Assembly: GCA_029990175.1 (NCBI GenBank)
Contig: JARKIP010000005.1
Span: 33,241,501 to 33,305,500, forward strand
DNA length: 64,000 nucleotides
Direction: 5' to 3'
DNA from: Petunia secreta
Lineage: Eukaryota; Streptophyta; Magnoliopsida; Solanales; Solanaceae
The translations under genes and the position numbers were made by a program. Of the stretch, positions 29,522 through 39,360 are shown piece after piece; positions within the stretch are counted from its first letter, which is position 1, and each line of letters opens with the position of its first letter. The notes beneath the pieces are model-generated. The model was not told where the DNA came from, searched no databases, and saw only the letters and a program-made list of their open reading frames with translations.

Positions 29522-30719
29522 ACGGTTTGGGCTTGTTTCTACAACCCCAAATCCTGTTCACGTTATCTCTATTTTCGTGCGTTTTGTGTCTTTGTTTCCG
29601 TTTCGTGTTCCTGTTTTGTTTGTTACTGTTGGTGTTCTTACAAAAAAAAAAAAAAGTGTTAAAAAGAAAATTCAAAAATTGTGTTTGATTGTTGGTTGTT
29701 GGGGAAAAACAATCTTGGATTCTTGTTCACCATCGAGTTCTGATTCCAACGAATACCCGACGTACTGATTTCGTGACTAGGGTTTCTTGGTGAATTTTGG
29801 ACTGTTTTTGAGCTTCCTTGGTGACTGGAAATCAAACCCCAGCCGTGTTGGTGGAGACCGATGAAGGTTGGTGGTTCTTGAGTGATTTGGGTTTGTTTAT
29901 TGCTTAAAATCGAAGTTCTTAAGTTGGAAACGTTGTCCGTACACCGGAAACTTGTTACAAATCGTAAGAGTGTACGACTCGAACGAGCTGGATCTTAGCT
30001 CGAAGAACTTCGTTTGATTTCCTCCGTTGTTGTTTGGAACCGGAGTTGAAAGAGCAACTCAGATCTGTTGAATTTCGTGGTTAGTGAACCGAAGTTGTTG
30101 CGTCCGTACGCCGGAGCAAGGTCACTGTTCCATTGAAGAAGAAAGGGGTTAAAATTTTAACATCAAAAACCCCAGGTGAAAGTTGTCAGCTGAAAAAGGA
30201 AAGTGGATAAGGTAAAACCCTATCCGTACCAAGGAGGGACCACTCTTGTACGGACAGGAGTGGGTGTGATCGAAAAAGATTCCAAAAGGGAATCAAAGGG
30301 TAGATTCTCCTAGGTTTTCACTTTCTTTCGTGTCAAATTCTAGTTGGTGGATCTTTTGAGTAATTGTCCTACTCGAGGTCGTACTAACTCTTTTAAGCTG
30401 ATAGGAATTCGTGCGATGGGGTGACCGAAGTCCAAACTTTCGTAGAAATTCTCTTGACTCCCCGAGCTCAGTTAAAAAGCGTCCGTTCCATCGAGTCGAA
30501 CATCACTTCACTCTTCCCGAAGAGGCAGTGACTATTGTCGAACTTGAAGGATCTTAGAGGACCGATCAATCAGACGAGCCACTGTTAACAAGTCCTTGAG
30601 TGATCAAAACCGAACCCATATATTGAGTGGACCCGAGTGCCACCCATCAAAGGTGAGGGAGCGTGTGAGGTGATTTCTAACCCTAACATTTTGTTTAATC
30701 TTTGACTTGTGCAGGTACA
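29522..30719 (+). other. Untranslated leader of A1
   Basis: 1.2 kb without a conserved ORF. An A-run lies at 29642-29655. It ends in cttgtgcaggtaca before the gag ATG. Confidence 0.82.
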
Positions 30720-33700
30720 ATGGCTGGAAACGATGGCAAAAGCATTGAGAAGCCCGAGTTGTCGTTAGCCGATCTCATGGCTGCGATACAAGGCATCAGT
30801 GCCGAAGTAAGAGGAGTGAGTGCTCGAGTAGCTAACCTCGAGCAGGGAAGTGCGTCCGTGGCCAAAAATGGGTCCGGCGCTGGAACGAGCCAATCCACTT
30901 CGATGAAACCTGAGCTATATGCTGAGCTTGTACGACAACATCAGTTGACAAGTGAAGCAATTCGAAGAGAGCTTAACTTGGGCAATCCCCAAGCTGCTTA
31001 TCAAAACTTGGGCATTCCCCGAGGAGAAAGAATACCACCTCCAGTGGCCCGAAGAGATCTTGGAGCCGCTGCCGAGGAGGTTGATGAAGAGGAATTTCCC
31101 GAGGACGAATATGAGCGTGAGCTGCCATTCACTCAACGAAGGCAAGCTCACCGAGGACGTGGAAATTTCCGAGGTCGAGGCCGAGGCGCAAATGTTGGAA
31201 GAAATATTGAGCGTGAGGCTAATGATCGAGAAGATGAGTTTCCCGAACAGGCTAGAGCTGTTCGAGACTCAAACTTGAACAGTGTCAAAATCACTATTCC
31301 ACCCTTTAAAAGAACTAGTGATCCCGATGAGTATCTTGAATGGAAGCTTAAAATGGAGCGCATCTTTGAAACCAATGAGATGACCGATGAGAGAAAGGCT
31401 GCCCATGCCATTGCTTCGTTCGAAGCTTATGCCTCAACGTGGTGGGAATCTGACAAGAGACATAGACGAAGGAATGACTATCCCGAAGTCAATACTTGGC
31501 TACAATTGAGAAGAGCAATGGATGCTAAATATTTGAGTGCCAAGTACAGGCAGACTCAAATGCAAAAGCTCTATGAGTTAAAGCAAGGGTCCAAGTCTGT
31601 CCAAGAATACCACGATGAGTTCGAAAGGGTTCAATTGAATCTTGATCTGGTCGAAGACGAAGAGCAAGCCATTATCAGATTCAAAAATGGCTTGGCTAGG
31701 GATGTGTCATCTCAGTTGAGACTCCACGTGTATCACACGTTGGAAGATGTGTTTGATGCTGCCACCGAAGCTGAAAAATTGGTGAAGGACGATAAGGCAA
31801 ACCGGTATCGAGGAGTCACTACTTCTACTCCTTTGAACCGAAGTAAAGAATGGAAGAGTCCAAACCAAGCAAGTGCTAACACTGTTCGAGATTCGAAGAA
31901 ACCCTTCGAAAGAGGTGTGACCGGTAACCAACCAAGAGAAGCGGGGGGTAAAGTTCAACTCAACTCTCCTAGTGCTTCAAATATTCAGTGTCACAAATGC
32001 AAAGGTTATGGTCACATGGCAAAAGAGTGTCCAACTCGCAAAGTTATGCTTCTGCTCGAAGATGGAACCGTCCAAGAGCAAGCGAGTGACACCGAGGAGG
32101 AACTTATCGAGGAGACTGATCGAGCTGAAGTTGATGATGATCATGAGGCTGCCGAAGCTGATCATCCGGAAATGTTTCTTGTGGTTCGAAGAAATTTGAG
32201 CTGCATGACTCTCGAAGAAGAAGACAACCAAAGAGAAAACCTCTTTCATGCCCGATGTCGAGTGAGGGGAAAGGTGTGTTCAATGATCATTGATTCCGGT
32301 AGTTGTGCCAATGTAGTGAGCCAAACTTTGGTTTCGCAAATGGGATTACCTACGATGAAGCATCCCCACCCTTACAAGTTACAATGGCTGAATGAGTGTG
32401 GAGAATTGAGAGTTGTCAAACAAGTGTGGATCAAGTTCAAAATCGGAGAGTATCAGGATGAAATGATGTTTGATGTGGTTCCGATGCAAGCTTGTCATTT
32501 GCTATTGGGTCGACCATGGCAGTATGACCGAGCAGCTGTTCACAATGGCAGATCCAACACTTACACTGTGAAGCTCGACGGGAAGAGTTTCATACTCAAA
32601 CCCTTGTCTCCAAAACAAGTCACCGAGGACTATAAACGAATGAAAGAATTGAAAGAGGCGGCCAAAGCTAAGCTTCCGATAGGAGCAAAATTGGGGCCCG
32701 AAGAGACAAACTCGCCGACCAAAGTGAAGGGAATTTGCGCAATCATGCAACCCGGTGAGATCTTACGAGGCAACGACCACGGTCAGATGATGATTTGCCT
32801 CGTGCACAAGGGTATCTTTCTAAACTCAAATGATGATTTTTCTAATGATAACCCTTTGCCTTTGTTTGTTCGTAAAGTTTTGCAGGACTTCGAGGACATG
32901 TTTCCCGAGGAAATGCCAGGTGGATTACCTCCGCTGAGAGGAATCGAGCACCAAATTGACTTCGTACCAGGGTCTCAAATCCCTAACAAACCTGCATACC
33001 GGTGTAATCCCGAAGACACCAAAGAGCTCCAACGGCAGGTTGATGAATTGCTGAACAAGGGCCTCGTTCGAGAGAGCTTGAGTCCTTGCGCCGTTCCTAT
33101 TATCCTTGTCCCGAAGAAGGATGGAACATGACGAATGTGTGTTGACTGTCGAGCAGTCAACAAAATAACGGTAAAGTATCGTCATCCTATCCCTCGATTA
33201 GATGACATGCTAGATGAGTTAAGTGGTTCTTCATGCTTTTCGAAGATAGACCTCAGGTCCGGTTACCACCAGATCCGAATGAAACCCGGGGACGAGTGGA
33301 AAACCGCATTCAAGACCAAATTCGGTCTCTATGAATGGTTGGTGATGCCTTTTGGCTTATCCAATGCACCGAGCACATTCATGCGACTGATGAACCATGT
33401 GCTCAAACCGTTCATAAACAAGTTCGTTGTCGTTTATTTCGATAACATACTTGTTTATAGCAGAACCGTGGATGAACATGTCGAACACCTAAGGCAAGTG
33501 CTCGAAAAGCTTCGAGAAGAGAAGTTGTATACCAACTTCAAGAAATGCGCCTTTGGTGTCGATCGTGTAGTCTTTCTTGGATTTGTTGTCAGTGCTAATG
33601 GTGTCGAAGTCGACGAATCAAAGGTCGAAGCCATCAAAGATTGGCCCACTCCAACCTCGGTATCACAAGTTCGTAGCTTCCATGGCTTAGCTAGCTTTTA

Positions 33701-35731
33701 CCGAAGGTTTGTTCGTGACTTTAGCACCGTGGCAGCTCCTTTAACCGAGCTGGTGAAGAAAGACAATTCATTTGTGTGGGGAGAGTCCCAAGAAAGGGCT
33801 TTCCAAGAGTTGAAACAGAGGCTTTGTTCTGCCCCGTTGTTGCAACTCCCTGACTTCGGCAAAGCATTTGAAGTCGAGTGTGATGCGTCTGGAGTTGGGA
33901 TCGGAGGAGTGCTGATGCAAGATTCGAAACCGATCGCTTACTTTAGCGAAAAGCTTAAGGGTGCAACCTTGAACTACTCTACGTACGACAAGGAATTGTA
34001 TGCCCTCATTCGAGCACTCGCCCATTGGCAGCATTATTTGTGGCCTCGAGAGTTTGTGATCCGAAGTGATCATGAGTCCTTGAAGCATCTCCGAGGACAG
34101 GAGAAATTGAATCGAAGACATGCCAAGTGGGTTGAATTTATTGAAAGCTTTCCCTATGTAATTCATTACAAAAAGGGAAAAGATAATGTTGTGGCCGATG
34201 CGCTATCAAGGAAATTTGCCTTAGCGACCACTCTCGCCTCTAGGCTCATGGGATTCGAGAGCATCAAGCTAATGTACGATGACGATCCCAAGCTGAAATG
34301 CGTTCGTGACGCAATCTTGAGTGGCCGAAGGGTTGAGAAATATCAGTGGCATGATGGCTACCTCTTCAAAAATGGGAGGGTTTGTGTGCCAGTGTCATCG
34401 TGGAGAGAGCTCTTGGTTCGAGAAGCTCACTCAGGTGGACTAATGGGGCACTTCGGTGTCGGTAAAACTCTTGGTATCTTGACCGAGCAGTTCCATTGGC
34501 CCAAAATGCGACGAGATGTGGAAAAGCTCTCGTTTGCAAGAAAGCAAAATCGAAGTCCAACCCTTATGGATTGTACACCCCGTTGCCTGTGCCTGATCGA
34601 CCTTGGGTTGATATATCCATGGACTTTGTCTTGGGGTTACCAAGGTCGGGGGGAGGACATGATAGCATCTTCGTTGTGGTTGACCGTTTTTCAAAAATGG
34701 CTCACTTTATTCCTTGCAAAAAGTGTGATGATGCACAGCATGTAGCTACATTGTTTGTTTCTAATGTGTTAAAATTGCATGGTGTACCTCGTACTATTGT
34801 GAGTGATCGAGACTCGAAGTTCTTGAGTCATTTTTGGAAATGTTTGTGGGGTGCCCTCGGCACCAAGCTACTATTCTCGACGTCTCACCATCCTCAGACT
34901 GATGGACAGACCGAGGTAGTTAACCGAACCTTGGGATCTTTGCTTCGGGCAATGACCAAAGGGAAGGTTGGAAACTGGGCTGATCGTTTGCCCATGATGG
35001 AGTTCGCATACAATCGAACGGTGCATAGAATGATCAACATGACCCCGTTTGAATGTGTGTATGGCTTTAATCCTTTGATTCCACTTGATTTAACCCCATT
35101 ACCTCGAGATTCTGTTCTTGATTTTGAAGGTACTCGAAGAGCAGCTGCCTTGATCGAATTGCATGCAAAGGTGAAGAAGAACCTCGAGGAGGCCTATGCA
35201 AAGGTTGCCTTAAAGAGAAACAAGGGGCGTAAAAAGTTGGAATTAAAGAAGGGAGATTGGGTTTGGGTTCACTTCCGAAAGGAACGCTTCCCGAACCAAA
35301 GAAAAGGAAAGTTGGCTCCTCGAGGGGATGGTCCATTTCAAGTGTTGACCAAGATCAACAACAATGCCTACGTGATCGACCTCCCTGGTGAGTATAACGT
35401 GTCCAACACCTTTAATGTTGCTGACTTAGTTCCTTGTGTTGTAGGTCCAACTTCGGAGGACGAGGAGGGCTTGATTTCGAGGACGAAATCTTCTCAAGAA
35501 GGGGAGGATGATGCAGCCCGATCACGTGCTGATCAAGTGATCGATCCACCGAGGAGACCGATGACAAGAAACCAAGCCAAGCTGCTGCACGATGTGCACA
35601 TCCACTTAGCCTGGCCGAAGGAAAACAATTGCTCCGAAGCTGAGTGGCCGAGCTCAAGAATCGAAGGCATTATTTTCAGATTTGAGCCCGAAGGCAATGT
35701 GACCGAGGACAATGAGCTCGAAGACAATTGA
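30720..35731 (+). pseudogene. gag-pol: gag-pol polyprotein of A1 (one frame in design, three lesions)
   Basis: ATG 30720. Gag includes the capsid core (ASTWWESDKRHRRR, FKNGLARDVSSQLRLH) and the knuckle CHKCKGYGHMAKECP at residues 424-438. Retropepsin DSG is at 525-527 (MIIDSGSCANVVS), with LLLGRPWQYDR after it. RT starts at VPKKDGT, where TGA (33129-33131) replaces the TGG kept in A2. RT catalytic YFDD is YFDN (33435-33446). RNase H is intact. In integrase a 13-bp deletion at 34528 shifts the frame and removes the CNAC cysteines of the zinc-binding site. The second frame carries the DDE core from DISMDFVLG on, the GDGPF region and the LTR-encoded tail [10 protein letters not shown], stopping at 35731 inside the 3' LTR. 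Each lesion is relative to A2. Confidence 0.93.
35496..35508 (+). other. Polypurine tract of A1
   Basis: AAGAAGGGGAGGA; the 3' LTR starts at the next base. Confidence 0.9.
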
Positions 35732-36264
35732 GCGTCCGAAGGCAACAAGTGTGTGTTCGAGCAGACAATCGAGAACCGAAGCCAAGGCTTACCGAAGTCA
35801 AAGTCTGCCGAACACATTTTAACTCAGCCCTGCGTGGCTTATTTCTGTTGGTCAACTGTGACCTATTTACTAGTTTACCCTTAGTATTTCCTATATAAAC
35901 ACTGTTTCCTTTCATTGTAAGGAGCTAGTTTTTTTTGAATATTAATGAATTGAATGAAAGTGCCGAGCACATTTCTTCTTGTCTCCGTCGTGAGCAAAAC
36001 CCCGGTGAGGGCTTTTAAGGACTTGTGGCTTTCGGCTAGTCCGATTGAACATTCCTCTTGATCATTCAGTTTGCAAGAGGCAATGTTCTCTTGAGGATTG
36101 TTGCATAGTATAGGTGATCCTTGTATCCCTTTTGACTGAGCTTTGAGACAGGTTCCTCACTGTTCTTTCGAAAGAAGCAAGTTTTGTCTTGCTTTTATCT
36201 CTATCTTTATTGTTTGTTCTTCCGCGTTTGTGCTAGCAAACCCTTCGGGAATTGCATTGCACCA
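35509..36264 (+). repeat. 3' LTR of A1 (756 bp)
   Basis: Pairs with 28752-29506. Its first 223 bp are read as the pol C-terminus. Confidence 0.96.
35892..35899 (+). promoter_or_regulatory. TATA box, A1 3' LTR
   Basis: TATATAAA, same place as in the 5' LTR. Confidence 0.7.
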
Positions 36265-36269
36265 GCATG

Positions 36270-38782
36270 TCATCTAATCGAGGAATAGGATGACGATACT
36301 TTACCGTTATTTTGTTGACTGCTCGACAGTCAACACACATTCGCCATGTTCCATCCTTCTTCGGGACAAGGATAACTGGAACAGCGCAAGGACTCAAGCT
36401 CTCACGAACGAGGCCCTTGTTCAGCAATTCATCAACCTGCCGTTGGAGCTCTTTGGTGTCTTCGGGATTACACCGGTATGCAGGTTTGTTAGGGATTTGA
36501 GACCCTGGCACGAAGTCAATTTGGTGCTCGATTCCCCTCAACGGAGGTAATCCACCTGGCATTTCCTCGGGAAACATGTCCTCGAAGTCCTGCAAAACTT
36601 TACGAACAAACAAAGGCAAAGGGTTATCATTAGAAAAATCATCATTAGAGTTTAGAAGGATACCCTTGTGCACGAGGCAAATCATCAGCTGACCGTGGTC
36701 GTTGCCTCGTAAGATCTCACCGGGTTGCATGATTGCACAAATTCCTTTCACTTCGGGCGGTGAGTTTGTCTCTTCGGGCCCCAATTTTGCTCCCATCGGA
36801 AGCTTAGCTTTGGCCGCTTCTTTCAATTCTTTCATTCGTTTATAGTCCTCGGTGACTTGTTTTGGAGACAAGGGTTTGAGTACAAAACTCTTCCCATCAA
36901 GCTTCAGAGTGTAAGTGTTGGATCTGCCATTGTGAACAGCTGTTCGGTCATACTGCCATGGTCGACCCAATAGCAAATGACAAGCTTGCATCGGAACCAC
37001 ATCGAATATCATTTCATCTTGATACTCTCCGATTTTGAACTTGATCCATACTTGTTTGACAACTCTCAATTCTCTACACTTATTCAGCCATTGTAACTTG
37101 TAAGGGTGGGGATGCTTCATCGTAGGTAATCCCATTTGTGAAACCAAAGTTTGGCTCACTACGTTGGCACAACTACCAGAATCAATGATCATCGAACACA
37201 CCTTTCCCCTCACTCGACATCGGGCATGAAAGAGGTTTTCTCTTTGGTTGTCCTCTTCTTCAAGAGTCATGCAGCTCAAATTCCTTCGAACCACAAGAAA
37301 CATTTCCGGATGATCAGCTTCGGCAACCTCATGATCATCATCAACTTCAGCTCGATCAGTCTCCTCGATAATTTCCTCCTCGGTGTCACTCGCTTGCTCA
37401 TGGACGGTTCCATCTTCGAGCAGAAGCATAACTTTGCGAGTTGGACACTCTTTTGCCATGTGACCATAACCTTTGCATTTGTGACACTGAATGTTTGAAG
37501 CACTTGGAGAGTTTAGTTGCACTTTACCTCCCACTTCTCTTGGTTGGTTACCGGTCACACCTCTTTCGAAGGGTCTCTTCGAATCTCGAACAGTGTTAGT
37601 ACTTGTTTGGTTTGGACTCTTCCATTCTTTACCTCGGTTCAAAGGAGTAGAAGTAGTGACTCCTCGATACCGGTTTGCCTTATCGTCCTTCACCAATTTT
37701 TCAGCTTCGGTGGCAGCATCAAACAAATCTTCCAACGTGTGGTACACGTGGAGTCTCAACTGCGATGACACATCCCTAGCCAAGCCATTTTTGAATCTGA
37801 TAATGGCTTGCTCTTCGTCTTCGACCAGATCAAGATTCAATCGAACCTTTTCGAACTCATCGTGGTACTCTTGGACAGACTTGGACCCTTGCTTTAACTC
37901 ATAGAGCTTTTGCATTTGAGTCTGCCTGTACTTGGCACTCAAGTACTTACCATCCATCGCTCTCATCAACTGTGGCCACGTATTGACTACTGGATAGTCA
38001 TTTCTTCTTCTATGCCTCTTGTCAGATTCCCACCATGTTGATGCATAAGCTTCGAACGAAGCAATGGCATGGGCAGCTTTTCTCTCATCGGTCATCTCAT
38101 TGGTTTCAAAGATGCGCTCCATTTTAAACTTCCATTCAAGATACTCATCGGGATCACTAGTTCCTTTAAAGGGTGGAATAGTGATCTTGACACTGTTCAA
38201 GTTTGAGTCTCGAACACCACGAACCTGTTCGGGAAACTCATCATCTCGATCATTAGCCTCACGCTCAATATTTCTTTCAACATTTGCGCCTCGGCCTCAA
38301 CCTCGGAAATTTCCACGACCTCGGTGAGCTTGCCTTCGTTGAGCGAATGGCAGCTCACGCTCATATTCGTCCTCGAAAAATTCCTCTTCGTCAACCTCCT
38401 CGGCAACGGCTCCAAGATCTCTTCGGGCCACTGGAGGTGGTATTCTTTCTCCTCGGGGAATGCCCAAGTTTTGATAAGCAGCTTGGGGATTGCCCAAGTT
38501 TTGTTGTGCTTGGGGATTGCCCAAGTTGAGCTCTCTTCGAATTGCTTCACTCGTCAACTGATGTTGTCGAAGAAGCTCAGCATACAGCTCAGGTTTCATC
38601 GGAGTGGATTCGCTCGTTCCAGCGCCGGACCCATTTTTGGCCACGGACGCACTTCCCTGCTCGAGGTTAGCTACTCGAGCACTCACTCCTCTCACATCGG
38701 CACTGATGCCTTGTATCGCAGCCATGAGATCGGCTAACGACAATTCAGGCTTTTCAATGCTTTTGCCATCGTTTCCAGCCAT
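36270..38782 (-). pseudogene. gag: gag, protease and RT start of A2
   Basis: ATG at 38782 (MAGNDGKSIEKPELSLADLM). Relative to A1 it carries an extra NLGNPQAQQ-type repeat unit near residue 80. A TGA at 38299-38297 replaces CGA in the Gly/Arg-rich segment (GNFRGRGRG in A1), ending the first reading after 161 codons. Past it the frame is open: capsid core, knuckle CHKCKGYGHMAKECP, retropepsin MIIDSGSCANVVS, LLLGRPWQYDR, and the beginning of RT with [14 protein letters not shown], to PRLDDML where A1 enters at 36269. A1 keeps the CGA and A2 keeps the TGG that A1 lost. Confidence 0.92.
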
Positions 38783-39078
38783 TGTACCTGCACAAGTCAA
38801 AGATCAAACAAAATGTTAGGGTTAGAAATCACCTCACACACTCCCTCACCTTTGATGGGTGGCACTCGGGTCCACTCAATTTATGGGTTCGGTTTTTGAT
38901 CACTCAAGGACTTGTTAACAGTGGCTCGTCTGATTGATCGGTCCTCTAAGATCCTTCAAGTTCGACAATAGTCACTGCCTCTTCGGGAAGAGTGAAGTGA
39001 TGTTCGACTCGATGGAACGGACGCTTTTTAACTGAGCTCGGGGAGTCAAAAGAATTTCTACGAAAGTTTTGACTTCGG
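38783..39078 (-). other. Shortened leader of A2
   Basis: Only about 300 bp nearest gag remain, joined directly to the LTR fragment at about 39079. Confidence 0.85.
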
Positions 39079-39184
39079 TCAGGCTAAGTGAACGTGCACA
39101 TCGTGCAGCAGCTTGGCTTGGCTTCTTGTCATCGGTCTCCTCGGTGGATCGAACACTTGATCAGCACGTGTTCGGGCTGCATCA
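39079..39184 (-). repeat. 5' LTR fragment of A2 (106 bp)
   Basis: First 106 bp of the LTR (TGATGCAGCCCGAACACGTG, minus). R, U5, PBS and most of the leader are deleted. Confidence 0.9.
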
Positions 39185-39189
39185 GCGTG

Positions 39190-39360
39190 ACTCATGAATA
39201 GTTTAGTTGAGTTGAGGAGTTGCTAATCATCTACGTGAAGCTTTGGAACTACAAGTTGAGTGAAATATCCACCGCCACCCAAAAGAGTGATCCGAGTGAA
39301 CACAAGTGAGGGAGCGAGTGAGGTGTTTAACTAACTCTTGTTTCTTTCTTTGTAGGTACA
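39190..39360 (+). other. Untranslated leader of C1, second part
   Basis: Resumes after the A2 target duplication and ends in ctttctttgtaggtaca before the gag ATG. Confidence 0.85.

Larger units (their letters stand above)
28752..36264 (+). mobile_element. Element A1, complete family A retrotransposon (7.5 kb)
   Basis: 5' LTR 28752-29506, PBS 29510-29521, leader, gag-pol 30720-35731, PPT 35496-35508, 3' LTR 35509-36264. TSD GCATG at 28747-28751 and 36265-36269. It sits in antiparallel orientation within the RT gene of A2, a copy of the same family. The LTRs differ at about eight positions. Youngest layer of the deepest nest. Confidence 0.96.
25683..39184 (-). mobile_element. Element A2, family A autonomous retrotransposon split by A1
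   Basis: Minus-strand parts: 106-bp 5' LTR fragment (39184-39079), shortened leader (39078-38783), gag-PR-RT start (38782-36270), RT-RH-INT (28751-26213), PPT 26448-26436, complete 3' LTR (26435-25683). TSD GCGTG at 25678-25682 and 39185-39189. A deletion removed most of the 5' LTR, the PBS and most of the leader, so it cannot be copied as it stands. Confidence 0.94.
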
